NCBI RefSeq assembly: GCF_018131185.1
Contig: NZ_JAFCJE010000003.1
Coordinates: 310,001 to 374,000 of the forward strand
DNA: 64,000 bases
Source of the DNA: Bradyrhizobium diazoefficiens
Lineage (GTDB): Bacteria; Pseudomonadota; Alphaproteobacteria; Rhizobiales; Xanthobacteraceae
Reading direction: 5' to 3'
The notes under the pieces were generated by a model. That model was not told where the DNA came from and did no database searches. It saw nothing but the letters and a program-made list of their open reading frames with translations. The position numbers and the translations under genes are program-made. Shown here in pieces: positions 26,092 through 36,044 of this stretch (the first letter of the stretch is position 1; every line of letters starts with the position of its first letter).

Positions 26092-26964
26092 CTATTTGCC
26101 TGATCGCCTTTTGGTGTTGGAGGAAGCCTGTGCCCCAACATCGCGCCATGGATTGTCACCGCGATCTCCCGTCCAGACTTCGAAGTCATGAGTGCGAGAC
26201 ATCAAATCGGACATGAGATGAACGTTGAACCAGTCCCAAAGGCGGCTCAAGGTCGCCTTCTCGTTGGCTATAGCTTTCTGATCTCTATTGTTGCGCCGGG
26301 ATAGAAAGCGGCGTGCTCGTTGGGCGTTGATTGCTTCTATTTCAGCCGGAATTCGATTGGAGCGGCACCAGTTGATCAAGTCTTTAACGGTCTTGCGGTA
26401 TCGTGCGCAGGTGGCAGCAGAATATGATTCCGACCGCAGCCAATCCTCCACGCTGGCAGCCAAAGATGTCGTTCGACCGGAGGCGAGATTGAAGAATCGC
26501 ATTGCGCGGGCGTGACCTATATTATCCAGCAGGTCGTATGCCCGGTCGACCAAGGCATCGTACTCGGAGTACCGCTGTTCGAGGCCAAGCGCGTGAAGCT
26601 CTTCCGCGTTGACTGGTTGGCCGGCCTCGGGCGATCCACCAGGGATTATCGGATTTTCTTCGGGGGCTATGTTGTTTCGCCAACGTCGCGCCTCCGACAA
26701 CAGCCCTGGCGGAGTTCGATCTCGACGCGCAATCCTTCTAAACCGCCTTTGCATCCGGTCAACAAAAGCTTGAGCAGCTGAAGCTGCCTCTATGGGGTTG
26801 TCGGTTCGGAGGTTTGCGTAGAGGAACTTCTTGAATCGAGTGCCGGACTCGTCAATTGGGAAATGGAAACGGAGCTGCTCGGGGATGCGCAGTTTCGCTC
26901 TGTAATGGTTGCCGTGCCACTCAGTGTACGGCGGTGCTTTTCCTATTCTGCGTGTCGGAGGCAT
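26092..26964 (-). pseudogene. Truncated tyrosine integrase (catalytic domain missing)
   Basis: The 290-residue product starts like a second island integrase: N-terminal arm domain (PPYTEWHGNHYRAKLRIPEQLRFHFPIDESGTRFKKFLYANLRTDNPIEA), then a core-binding domain (SVEDWLRSESYSAATCARYRKTVKDLINWCRSN...) ending with NPWRDVG and TKRRSGK. In intact relatives the catalytic domain with R-H-R-Y begins right there; here the frame stops with TAG at 26092-26094 and no catalytic motif follows. It marks the remnant of an older element nested in the island. It might still bind DNA. Confidence 0.7.
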
Positions 26965-27069
26965 TTGGCTTCGGTTGTTCTGAAGGCCCGAGTCAAGGTG
27001 TCGCAGTTGTCAATACTAGACTAGGGGCTCAAATTACAGAATTGCCTAACGACCGTTGCGCGGGGGTGG

Positions 27070-27795
27070 ATGGAAGTGAACGAATTGAAACTTGTGGCCT
27101 ACATGCGCGTGTCCACACAGAAACAGGGGCGTAGTGGGCTCGGACTTGAAGCTCAAAAGGCTGACATAGAGAACTTCGCGCTCGCGAGGGGCGGACGTAT
27201 CGTTGCCGAGTTTACCGAAGTGGAAAGCGGCAAAAGCAGCGAGCGTGGCGAGCTACTGAAGGCCATCCGCCATGCCAAGATCACCGGAGCAACGCTAATC
27301 ATTGCTAAGCTTGATCGGCTTTCCCGCTCGGCTTCATTCACGCTGACCTTGCGCGATAGTGGGGTGAAGTTCCTCTGCTGCGACATGCCGGAAGCCAATG
27401 ATCTGACGATTGGCGTGCTGGCCGTGGTTGCGCAGGCGGAAGCAGAGGCTATCTCGCGGCGGACACGCGATGCACTGCGTGCCGCTCGCAAGCGGATTGC
27501 CGAGACGGGTCAGCGGTCGTGCCCGGAGGTCAAACGTTTGGGCAACCCGAACGGCGCAGCAGCACTGCGGCGGGCAAAGAAGGGCAACGCGGCAGCGGTA
27601 ACGCGGATTCGTCTTGGTGCGGATCAGCGGGCGAAGGACCTCGCGTCCGAAATTGAAGCTATCCGTGAAGGCGGAGCCGTGACCCTGGCGGCGGTCGCGC
27701 AGGAACTCAACCGCCGCGAGATCGTGACGCCACGCGGCCGCAAGTGGCACGCCTCCTCCGTGGCAAACCTACAGCGCCGTCTCCGGCCATCGTAG
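27070..27795 (+). CDS. Serine recombinase (resolvase/invertase family)
   Basis: The 241-residue protein has a serine-recombinase catalytic domain: VAYMRVSTQKQGRSGLGLEAQ with the nucleophile in MRVST, ATLIIAKLDRLSRS with the conserved arginines, and the ExxxxxSRRTRDAL helix. It ends with a recombinase-type DNA-binding segment (VTLAAVAQELNRREIVTPRGRKWHASSVANLQRRL). It is a small member, similar to plasmid and island resolvases. It may resolve or invert segments within the island. It faces the hsd operon. The ATG at 27070 was chosen; a GTG six bases later is equally possible. Confidence 0.9.
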   Translation: MEVNELKLVAYMRVSTQKQGRSGLGLEAQKADIENFALARGGRIVAEFTEVESGKSSERGELLKAIRHAKITGATLIIAKLDRLSRSASFTLTLRDSGVKFLCCDMPEANDLTIGVLAVVAQAEAEAISRRTRDALRAARKRIAETGQRSCPEVKRLGNPNGAAALRRAKKGNAAAVTRIRLGADQRAKDLASEIEAIREGGAVTLAAVAQELNRREIVTPRGRKWHASSVANLQRRLRPS

Positions 27796-27972
27796 CGCGT
27801 GGCTGGGTACGGGGGGCGGTGCAAAGGCCGTTGCCCGAAGGTGACCTCTCGCATTTGTAACTCTTTGCAGATTTCGGCCGGAATCGAGCCCGCCCGGAGT
27901 TATCTATCATGGTACGTAGCTTCCGGATTGGATAGTGTGCGCTCGTTTGCTTCGCACGACTTTGGGGGATCA

Positions 27973-29532
27973 GTGGCTACCGACCTGCAAGATTTTTCTT
28001 CGCGCCTATATGCGGCGGCCGACAAGATTTGGGCTAATGGTACGCTCCGGCCCGACCAATACGCTCAGCCCGTGCTAGCACTTATCGCACTGCGGCAGAT
28101 GGAAGCGAAATTCGAGCTGGTCCACGCTGCGCTAGCTCCGAAATACAAAGGGCGTCTAAAGCCGGCTCCAGAGGATTATCAGGCTCGCGGTGCGGTGTTC
28201 TTGCCGGAAATAGCACGTTTCTCGCGTCTTCTGGCACTGCCTGGCACAGCCGACCTCGGTGGGGAGCTGAACGCGGCCATGAAAGCCATCGCTGGTAGTA
28301 ATCCCGACCTCGCGGGCGTGCTGCCGCAGGGCTATTCAGGCTTGCCGAACGACGTGTTGTCCGAGCTCCTGCGCCTTCTTGCTCCGCTGAAAATCGACGG
28401 AGACGCCTACGGGCTTATTTTCGAATATTTTATGGGTCAGTTCGCCTCCAGCTACATGCAGAAGGGCGGCGAGTATTTTACGCCTGCTTCAATTGTGAGG
28501 CTCATCGTCGACATCATTGAGCCCTACCACGGCGCCATCCTTGATCCCGCTTGCGGCTCTGGCGGCATGTTCACCCACTCGGCAGAGTTTGTCAGCCGTC
28601 ATCACAAGGAGCCGTCGAAGGAGATCAGCATCTACGGCGTCGAGAAGATGTCCGACACGTTGAAGCTCTGCCGGATGAATCTTGCAGTTCATGGGCTCTC
28701 CGGTGAAATCCGTGAGGCAAGCAGCTATTACGAAGATCCGCACAAGCTTCTCGGCAGGTTCGATTTCGTCATGGCTAATCCACCATTCAACCAACCGGAG
28801 GTGGATCGAGCCAAGCTCGTGAATGACGCGGGCAAGGTGGACGCTCGTTTTCCTCTGGGGCTGCCGACCGTTAACAACGCCAACTTTATCTGGATCAACC
28901 TGTTCTATGCAGCGCTCAACGAGAAGGGCCGGGCGGGCTTCGTAATGGCGAACTCTGCATCCGATGCTGGTGGCAGCGAACGCGAGATCAGAAAAAAGCT
29001 GGTTGAGACCGGCGCGGTGGACTGCATTGTCGCTGTCGGACCCAACATGTTTCTCACGGTCACCCTGCCGGTCACGCTCTGGTTTCTCGACAAGGGCAAG
29101 GCGAAAGGCCATCGCCGCGATCAGGTCTTATTCATCGATGCCCGCCATATCTACCGTCAAGTTGATCGGGCCCACCGCACCTTTGATCCAGACCACACCG
29201 AGTTTCTCGGCAACATCGCCCGCCTTTGGCGCGGTGAGGAGGGCGAGACAGAGGCAGGCAGCGGGCCGCGTATGGCTGAAACCTTCCCCGACGGGAAATA
29301 TCGGAATGTACCCGGTCTCTGCAAAATTGCTTCGCGTAAGGAGATAGAGGCCCAGGACTGGAGCCTTAATCCAGGTCGCTATGTCGGAGCCGCGCCGGGG
29401 CAGGCGCATGATGATGGTGAGTTCAAAGAAAAACTGGAGCTGTTGCAAGAGGAGCTGGAAGGTCTCAATGCAGAAGCGGCCAAGTTGCAGGAGAGGATCG
29501 CGCAGAATGTGGCGGAGTTGCTGAGCATATGA
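27973..29532 (+). CDS. hsdM: Type I restriction-modification system, DNA methyltransferase subunit
   Basis: The 519-residue adenine-N6 methyltransferase has an N-terminal helical HsdM_N domain, the S-adenosylmethionine motif LDPACGSGGMFTHS (about residue 189) and the catalytic motif NPPFNQ (about 268). The C-terminal coiled coil (EKLELLQEELEGLNAEAAKLQERIAQNV) contacts the specificity subunit. With HsdS it methylates the recognition site; with HsdR it forms the restriction complex. The start is a GTG at 27973 after GGGGGAT; the frame is open further up but without homology-like sequence. Its stop overlaps the hsdS start (ATGA). Confidence 0.95.
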   Translation: MATDLQDFSSRLYAAADKIWANGTLRPDQYAQPVLALIALRQMEAKFELVHAALAPKYKGRLKPAPEDYQARGAVFLPEIARFSRLLALPGTADLGGELNAAMKAIAGSNPDLAGVLPQGYSGLPNDVLSELLRLLAPLKIDGDAYGLIFEYFMGQFASSYMQKGGEYFTPASIVRLIVDIIEPYHGAILDPACGSGGMFTHSAEFVSRHHKEPSKEISIYGVEKMSDTLKLCRMNLAVHGLSGEIREASSYYEDPHKLLGRFDFVMANPPFNQPEVDRAKLVNDAGKVDARFPLGLPTVNNANFIWINLFYAALNEKGRAGFVMANSASDAGGSEREIRKKLVETGAVDCIVAVGPNMFLTVTLPVTLWFLDKGKAKGHRRDQVLFIDARHIYRQVDRAHRTFDPDHTEFLGNIARLWRGEEGETEAGSGPRMAETFPDGKYRNVPGLCKIASRKEIEAQDWSLNPGRYVGAAPGQAHDDGEFKEKLELLQEELEGLNAEAAKLQERIAQNVAELLSI

Positions 29533-30779
29533 CCCAATGGCGAACAGTAAAGTTGGGTGATCTCATTGAGCTTCAATCGGGAGGTACACCGTCAAAACAA
29601 CAGCCGAAGTTCTGGAATGGCGGTGTACCGTGGGTTTCACCGAAAGACGTAAAGGTCAATCGTCTTTTCGAAACGCAAGACACGGTTACAGTGGATGCTA
29701 TCGGCAACGGGACCAGGGCTGTTGAGGCCGGCACGCTTCTAATGGTGGTCCGCAGTATGATTCTCGCGAGAGAAGTGCCATTGACCGTTTCGCAGCGTCG
29801 AATGTGCTTCAATCAAGATATTAAAGCGATTACGCCCAAAGATGGGGTTCGCAATGACTATTTGATTGCGTGGTTCTTTGCTCACCGTTCGGCAATCCTC
29901 GGCATCGTGGATGAGGCGGGTCACGGGACGAAGCGTATTCAAACGGATCGCCTTCTTGCTCTCCCCGTCCGTTTGCCGCCCGAAGCTGAGCAGAAACGTA
30001 TCGCATCCATCTTTGGAGCCTACGATGATCTGATCGCGGTGAATCGTAGACGGATTGCTGCGCTGGAGGAAATCGCGCGCCGGCTTTTTGAGGAGTGGTT
30101 TGTTCGCTTCCGCTTTCCGGCGCATCAAGGTCATGCAATGGTCGACATGCCCGATGGGCCGATACCGGATGGATGGCGGATTAGCAGCATCGGGACACTT
30201 GCGACCTATCTTTCGCGAGGTATTGCGCCGACGTATGACGCAAATGGTCCGTCTCTCGTCATTAACCAGAAATGTATTCGCGATCAGCGTCTTTCTTTGA
30301 CAGAGGCCCGAGCCCAAAGACGAGAAGTGCCGCCAGAAAAACTAATTCAAATGGGTGACGTCCTCATCAACTCGACAGGCGTCGGCACGTTAGGCCGAGT
30401 GGCTCAAGTTGAGGAGGTGGCGCCCGGAACTACCGTTGACTCGCATGTGACGATTGTTCGGCCCGGGTCTCAATCGGATAGTGATTTTTTCGGTCTCGCA
30501 CTCTTAAGAATGGAAGCCACATTCGAGCGGCTTGGGGCTGGCGCGACAGGCCAGACCGAACTCAATCGGGGCCGCATTGCAGATCAAGTCCTTATCGAAC
30601 CTCCACTAAAACTCCAGCTTGAATTTGGAAAACATGTGCGTCCAATACGCTCGTTAGCGTTTAAGCTCGCTTTGCAAAATGGCGTGTTAGCTCAGGCCCG
30701 TGACCTTCTTCTTCCTCGGCTAATCTCCGGGGATCTCTCCAAATCCGGCGCCGCACGGGAATTCGAGGCGGTTGCCTAA
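29529..30779 (+). CDS. hsdS: Type I restriction-modification system, specificity subunit
   Basis: The 416-residue protein has two target-recognition domains, each followed by a conserved helical spacer. The first begins WRTVKLGDLIELQSGGTPSK and ends at LPPEAEQKRIASIFGAYDDLIAVNRRRIAALEEIARRLFEEWF. The second begins IPDGWRISSIGTLATYLSRGIAPTYDANG and ends at ALQNGVLAQARDLLLPRLISGDL. The domains define a bipartite recognition sequence that cannot be read from the protein. It overlaps hsdM by four bases and hsdR by one (TAATG). The subunit looks intact. Confidence 0.95.
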   Translation: MTQWRTVKLGDLIELQSGGTPSKQQPKFWNGGVPWVSPKDVKVNRLFETQDTVTVDAIGNGTRAVEAGTLLMVVRSMILAREVPLTVSQRRMCFNQDIKAITPKDGVRNDYLIAWFFAHRSAILGIVDEAGHGTKRIQTDRLLALPVRLPPEAEQKRIASIFGAYDDLIAVNRRRIAALEEIARRLFEEWFVRFRFPAHQGHAMVDMPDGPIPDGWRISSIGTLATYLSRGIAPTYDANGPSLVINQKCIRDQRLSLTEARAQRREVPPEKLIQMGDVLINSTGVGTLGRVAQVEEVAPGTTVDSHVTIVRPGSQSDSDFFGLALLRMEATFERLGAGATGQTELNRGRIADQVLIEPPLKLQLEFGKHVRPIRSLAFKLALQNGVLAQARDLLLPRLISGDLSKSGAAREFEAVA

Positions 30780-33700
30780 TGACGCCAGCAAGCTCCGGCA
30801 AGTCTCTCTCAAGCGTCATCACCAGCGAGGATGGGCTCGTTGAGACGCCGGGGCTTGAGTTGTTGGAGGAGCTAGGCTGGTCCCACGTCAATCTGATGGA
30901 CGAGGAACTTGGACCAGAGAATCCGACCGGCCGTTTGTCCTTTCGCGAGCTCGTGTTTACCGCGAGGCTTCGCGCGGCACTCCGTAGACTCAATCCCTCG
31001 CTTCCTGATGAAGCATTGCCGCAGGCCGAAACGGAGCTCATAGCCGTTCGCTCCGCGATGCTGCCGGTTTCCGCCAACCGCGAAGTTTATCGGCTCCTGC
31101 GGGATGGCGTCGTGGTGCAGGTGAAGCAGCCGGACGGTTCCCTGAAGGACGAGCGTGCCTTTTTCATCGACTGGGTGAATCCTGCTGCGAACGACTTCCT
31201 GATGGCGTCGCAAGTTTGGATCGAAAGTCCACTCTATTCGCGGCGACCGGATGCTATCGGCTTCGTCAACGGCATTCCTCTGCTGCTGATCGAATGGAAG
31301 GACATCACCAAGCCGGTACAGGAAGCGTTCGAGGCAAACCTGCGGGACTATCGTGACACGATTCCCGGCCTGTTCGATTTCAACGGTTTCGTTGTGCTCT
31401 CGAATGGTCTTGAGTCCCTGATGGGGCCGAGCCACGCGACGTTCGAGACCTTCGCCCCTTGGAAGCGCTTGGAGGAAGGTGGCCCAGAAAGCGTTGCGCT
31501 GGAGACGATGCTCCGCGCCACCTGCGAGCCGACACGTTTCCTCGATCTGATCGAGAATTTCCTGCTGTTCGACGACGCCAAAGGGGGGCTGCGTAAGGTC
31601 GTCGGCAAGTACCATCAGGTGCTAGGCGTCAATCGCGCCATCGAGGCCGTGAAGGAAATTGGAGAGAACCAAGGGCGGCTTGGCGTGTTCTGGCATACGC
31701 AGGGGAGCGGCAAGAGCCTATCGATGGTGATGTTTGCCGAGAAGGTTCTGCGACGGTTCGGCGGCAACTGGACCTTCGTGATTGTCACCGACCGTCAAGA
31801 GCTTGACGACCAAATCGCGGAGAACTTCGCGACGACGGGAGCTCTAACCAAGAATGTGCAGGACTGTCAGGCGCAGAGCCGCACGCACCTGCGCGATCTT
31901 CTCTCCGGGCAGGAACGCTATATCTTCACCCTCATCCACAAGTTCTCGACGGCCGACCGGGAGCCGATGCCGGTGCTCTCGGAACGCAGTGACATCATCA
32001 TTATCACGGATGAGGCGCATCGCAGCCAATACGATCAGCTTGCAGCAAACATGCGCCGGGCGCTACCCAATGCGGCCTTTATCGGCTTCACTGGCACGCC
32101 GCTGATCGCCGGACAGGAAGAGCGCACTAAGGAAGTCTTTGGCGACTACATCTCCGTCTACAATTTCGCTCAGTCCATCGCCGATGGCGCGACCGTTCCG
32201 CTCTATTACGAGGCGCGAAAGCCAGAGTTGCAGCTTGCGGCGGATGAACTGAAGGATGAGCTCGACGATCTCTTGGACCAAGCGGTGCTGGATGAGGAAC
32301 AGGAGAAGAAGCTCCAGCGGACCTTTGCCACGCAATATCACCTCATTACCCGCAACGACCGACTGGACGAGATCGCTAAAGACCTCGTGCGTCATTTCAC
32401 GGCGCGGGGTTATCTCGGCAAGGGCATGTTCGTGGCCATCGACAAGGCCACGGCCGTGCGGATGTATGACAAGGTGAAGGTCGCGTGGACAGACGAGCTG
32501 AAGGCCCGCGAGGCGCAGCTTATAAGGGCGTCCGATATCGAAAAGCCGGCGCTCGCGGGGCGGCTGGACTGGATGCGCTCCGTGGATATGGCGGTCGTCG
32601 TCAGCCAGGGTCAGAACGAGATCGATGATCTGAAGCAAAAAGGTCTCGACATCCTGCCGCACCGCGAGCGAATGCAGAGGGAAGATCTGGAAACGAAGTT
32701 CAAGGACGCCAGCGATCCGCTGCGTCTCGTGTTTGTCTGTGCGATGTGGATCACCGGTTTCGATGTTCCGACATGCAGCACCGTCTACCTAGACAAGCCG
32801 ATGAAGAACCACACGTTGATGCAGACTATTGCGAGAGCCAATCGCCGAGCTCCGGGCAAAAACGCAGGCGTCATCGTGGACTATGTGGGTGTGTTCCAGA
32901 GCCTGCAAAAGGCGTTGGCGATCTACGCGGCGAAGGGCAATGGCGGGGAGCCGCCGATCAAGAATAAGCAGGCGCTGGTCGATGCGTTGGAAGTCGCGCT
33001 GAAAACCGCCCGCGAATTCTGCTCTGGCGTGGGAGTTGACGCGGATTCCGTCTACAAAGCGGAGAAGCTTCAGCGGCTGGTCCTCATCAGTCAGGCGGTG
33101 GAGGCTCTCATCGCGCCTGATGATCGAAGGCGTAGCTTCTTTCGTGTGGTAAGTGTGGCGGAACGTGCCTACAAGGCGCTGCTGCCGGACGACCGCGCGG
33201 CTCCGTACTTGAAGCCCGTAGCTGCGCTGCACGTCATCGCTGAAGCGGTTCGAGGCAAGCTCGGTCCAGTGGACATCTCGGCGGTCGCAGCGAAGATCGA
33301 GGCATTGCTTGATGAGAAGATCGAAGGCGTGGCGATCACGGCTCCGATAATAGAGGGCGATGCTGCGGGCGGACGAGTCGATCTCTCGGCCATTGATTTT
33401 GAGAAACTCGCTAAGCTGTTCGCCAAGCAGCCGCGCACGGCAACTGAGACGCTTCGCGAAGAAGCCGAAGAGACGGCACGGAAGATGGCGGCGCAGAATC
33501 CGTTCCGTGTGCAGTTTGTGGAAAGGCTGGAGAATCTGGTCGAGCAATACAATCTTGGAAAGCTGGATGTGCAAGCGTTCTTTGAAGCCCTGAAGGCGCT
33601 GATTGCAGCGATGGATGAGGAGCAGCGCCGGGCTGCGCGAGAGAACCTTACTGAGTTTGAACTTGCAATCTTCGACCTCCTGACCAAGCCAGAGCCAAAG

Positions 33701-33955
33701 CTAACCAAGGCACAGGAAACTGCCGTAAAGAAAGTGGCGCGAGAACTGCTGGAGAAGTTGCAAGATCAACTCGCGATCGACGATTGGCAAGTCAAGCAGC
33801 AGACGCGGGCCGCTGTTCAAAGCACCATCCGGTTCACGCTCAATGTTCTGCCTGAAGAGCCATACCCCGAGGCTATTTGGAACGATAAGGTAAACGCAGT
33901 GTGGGCGTATATTTTTTCCAGGCGGAGCGAAGTAGGCAGATTCGCCCGGAGCTAA
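30779..33955 (+). CDS. hsdR: Type I restriction-modification system, restriction/translocase subunit
   Basis: The 1058-residue subunit carries an N-terminal PD-(D/E)XK nuclease (RPDAIGFVNGIPLLLIEWKD, catalytic E-x-K near residue 171). Two RecA-like motor domains follow: Walker A in HTQGSGKSLSM (about 308), DEAH box in ITDEAHRSQYD (about 411), motif III FIGFTGTPL, and motif VI QTIARANRRAPGKNAG. A helical C-terminal part contacts HsdM. It translocates DNA with ATP and cuts far from the unmethylated site. All key motifs are present, so the system looks functional. It is the last gene of hsdMSR. Confidence 0.96.
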   Translation: MTPASSGKSLSSVITSEDGLVETPGLELLEELGWSHVNLMDEELGPENPTGRLSFRELVFTARLRAALRRLNPSLPDEALPQAETELIAVRSAMLPVSANREVYRLLRDGVVVQVKQPDGSLKDERAFFIDWVNPAANDFLMASQVWIESPLYSRRPDAIGFVNGIPLLLIEWKDITKPVQEAFEANLRDYRDTIPGLFDFNGFVVLSNGLESLMGPSHATFETFAPWKRLEEGGPESVALETMLRATCEPTRFLDLIENFLLFDDAKGGLRKVVGKYHQVLGVNRAIEAVKEIGENQGRLGVFWHTQGSGKSLSMVMFAEKVLRRFGGNWTFVIVTDRQELDDQIAENFATTGALTKNVQDCQAQSRTHLRDLLSGQERYIFTLIHKFSTADREPMPVLSERSDIIIITDEAHRSQYDQLAANMRRALPNAAFIGFTGTPLIAGQEERTKEVFGDYISVYNFAQSIADGATVPLYYEARKPELQLAADELKDELDDLLDQAVLDEEQEKKLQRTFATQYHLITRNDRLDEIAKDLVRHFTARGYLGKGMFVAIDKATAVRMYDKVKVAWTDELKAREAQLIRASDIEKPALAGRLDWMRSVDMAVVVSQGQNEIDDLKQKGLDILPHRERMQREDLETKFKDASDPLRLVFVCAMWITGFDVPTCSTVYLDKPMKNHTLMQTIARANRRAPGKNAGVIVDYVGVFQSLQKALAIYAAKGNGGEPPIKNKQALVDALEVALKTAREFCSGVGVDADSVYKAEKLQRLVLISQAVEALIAPDDRRRSFFRVVSVAERAYKALLPDDRAAPYLKPVAALHVIAEAVRGKLGPVDISAVAAKIEALLDEKIEGVAITAPIIEGDAAGGRVDLSAIDFEKLAKLFAKQPRTATETLREEAEETARKMAAQNPFRVQFVERLENLVEQYNLGKLDVQAFFEALKALIAAMDEEQRRAARENLTEFELAIFDLLTKPEPKLTKAQETAVKKVARELLEKLQDQLAIDDWQVKQQTRAAVQSTIRFTLNVLPEEPYPEAIWNDKVNAVWAYIFSRRSEVGRFARS

Positions 33956-34016
33956 GCATTGGCGAATTTACGTATGTTCGCCCACCAGGCCTTTGCTAGG
34001 AATAGACGGAGCAATT

Positions 34017-34868
34017 ATGGATGCGCGACGCGACCCGTTAGCTTTACCTGAGTGGCATGCGCTTCATCGGGAAGCGACATTGGTTAGTCAATTGATCGGT
34101 GCCGGCACAACTGCCCTCGGACGTGCTAGCTATGCTTCAGGTTTTGGAGATTATTACACTGCGTTCTTCGGTCTTTCTATTGGCGTCGAACGCTTGGCAA
34201 AGCTAATTTTAATCGCAGATTATGTTCTTGAGCATGCGGGGAAGCTTCCGGATCAGGCGGCCGTTAAGCGATATGGGCACAAGCTCGGCGTGTTGGTCGA
34301 AGAGGCAGATCGGATAGCTAAAAAGCACAATCTAAAGCTTGAGAGGCCCAGGCCGGACGGTCCGATCTGCGCAGCCATCATCTTGTGCCTAGATGCCTTT
34401 GCCGATGCTTCAAAGGGCCGCTATGCGAACTTTGAGGCTATCGGAAACCCGGCGTTTAATCCCGCAAATGAGCCGGTAGCAAAGTGGTGGCGCGAGGTTG
34501 TCGAGCCAATTCTTAAGAAGCACTATCGCGGCACACGAGCTGAAGCAGACGTAAAAGCGAGAGCACAAATGATCGACGCCATGATTGGCAGGGCGTCATC
34601 GGTCAACTTCTTTGATGAAAGCGGCCGCACCATGGATGACGTGGCGACTGCCTCCGAGCGAACGGGGCAGACTAAGTGGGCGCAGAAATACGGCAGGTTT
34701 TACACTCTCTCAATTGTGAGGTGGTTGTCCGAGGTATTTTCGGTGCTCACTCAAACGAATGGTTACGAGACCGGCTTAGAGGTTCTTTTCGGCCACTATG
34801 AATTCTTCAATACCTATCGAGTCGATGATACCTTTCTGCTGAATCGCAGGAATTGGCCGCTCTCATGA
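34017..34868 (+). CDS. Unknown protein with HEPN-like helical N-terminus
   Basis: The 283-residue protein has a helical N-terminal part: YYTAFFGLSIGVERLAKLILIADYVLEHAGKLP...VKRYGHKLGVLVEEAD. The pattern ERLAKL...GHkL is like HEPN-fold proteins that associate with defence loci. A clear Rx4-6H active-site motif was not found, so nuclease activity is uncertain. The ATG at 34017 follows GGAG by six bases. It stands 61 bases after hsdR and may be read from the same transcript. Its A+T-rich sequence differs from the backbone. Confidence 0.5.
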   Translation: MDARRDPLALPEWHALHREATLVSQLIGAGTTALGRASYASGFGDYYTAFFGLSIGVERLAKLILIADYVLEHAGKLPDQAAVKRYGHKLGVLVEEADRIAKKHNLKLERPRPDGPICAAIILCLDAFADASKGRYANFEAIGNPAFNPANEPVAKWWREVVEPILKKHYRGTRAEADVKARAQMIDAMIGRASSVNFFDESGRTMDDVATASERTGQTKWAQKYGRFYTLSIVRWLSEVFSVLTQTNGYETGLEVLFGHYEFFNTYRVDDTFLLNRRNWPLS

Positions 34869-35186
34869 GTGAGTTTCGCTTTGGTGCCGCCTTGTTGGTC
34901 CTCCAGAGAGTTCCGACACAATCGTTGTTTGTTGGCCAAAAGGCGAAATATCTTCAATAGCTTGCGAGGACCACTAGTGTTTCCCCTGAGAGCGCCACAT
35001 TCTTAGTGACTTTGATGAAATCTGCCACCGCGTTCGGTCTCCTCGCCCAAGTAATAACCAGGTCTAGCCCTTAGAACGCCGGGCGTAAGGCGGGGTCTCT
35101 TCTCTACGGCATCTGCCATCGACACAGCCTCGCGAGGTGAGCTATCAATGCAATCAGTTCCACCTCAAGTCGCATAATTTTATACG
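34869..35186. other. Gene-free stretch before the helicase module
   Basis: No coding frame, strong repeat or RNA gene is visible in these 318 bases. It probably holds the promoter of the two-gene module that follows, but no clear -35/-10 pair was picked out. Confidence 0.3.
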
Positions 35187-36044
35187 ATGACTCAGAGCGA
35201 TTATGTTGCCGTTGAGCAAGTCGACGGAGCTCCCCTCTTGCAGGGCGATCTATTTAAATGGCTGGATCCGAATTTCTGTCGACCTTGGAGCGCGTACGGC
35301 GTGGTCGTTACCGCTGATTGCGATCTCGTGCGCTCGAAAACGAACGGCGTAGTGTCATATATCCCGGGGCTAATTATGGAGGATTACGTCTGGCACTATT
35401 GGAAGACTGGGCGGTTCTCGGCCACCCTCGAAACCATCCTGCATAAATTTTGTAATCGAATTAACAATCGGCTTCGGAAGCTGTCAAATCAGCACCGCGA
35501 CATATCTAAAGAAGCGGTCATGCATTGGTTGAACCGGGTAGGTCCGGAAGGCTTGGTTGTAGAGCTGCAAATATCGGATGCTGGGCAGAAGAGTGAATTG
35601 CTAGCTATGGCAGGCGAATTGCAGACGTTGAAATCACTTGAAGACACGCCGGCGCCGGATATGGGTCTTTTGCACGATTGCTATCGGCTAAAGCACAAAG
35701 GCAAAAAGATTAAGGACGGCGACTTTTCTGCGATCGCAGATGAAATTCAGTCCTCGATATCAAGTCTCCCGGGAGATGTGTTCTTTCTTCCGCTCGATGA
35801 ACATGAACACGGGCTCTTCCTTATGCTTCGTCACATACGCCAGTTGGATCTGTCGAGGCTTGCTACAAGTGTAGCGGACATGACAGTCGGCGAACCGCAT
35901 GCACAAAGGCTTGGTCGCATCACGGCGCCCTATCGATATGCCATTACCCAAAACTTAGCGCGAGTATTCGCCGACATAGGGTTGCCATCTTCCTACGAGG
36001 AACGGCGAGACCGATCATCTAGGAAGTTTTTTAAGGTGTCATGA
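35187..36044 (+). CDS. Unknown partner protein of SF1 helicase
   Basis: The 285-residue protein was not recognised as a named family. The N-terminal block LLQGDLFKWLDPNFCRPWSAYGVVVTADCDLVRSK looks like a conserved core, with a GDLF string, a TADCDL string and hydrophobic strands. The middle is helical and basic (NRINNRLRKLSNQHRDIS), and the C-terminus is DLSRLATSVADMTVGEPHAQRLGRITAPYRYAITQNLARVFADIGL. The stop overlaps the start of the helicase gene by four bases (ATGA), so the two are made together. The pairing suggests one functional unit; the role is open. Confidence 0.55.
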   Translation: MTQSDYVAVEQVDGAPLLQGDLFKWLDPNFCRPWSAYGVVVTADCDLVRSKTNGVVSYIPGLIMEDYVWHYWKTGRFSATLETILHKFCNRINNRLRKLSNQHRDISKEAVMHWLNRVGPEGLVVELQISDAGQKSELLAMAGELQTLKSLEDTPAPDMGLLHDCYRLKHKGKKIKDGDFSAIADEIQSSISSLPGDVFFLPLDEHEHGLFLMLRHIRQLDLSRLATSVADMTVGEPHAQRLGRITAPYRYAITQNLARVFADIGLPSSYEERRDRSSRKFFKVS

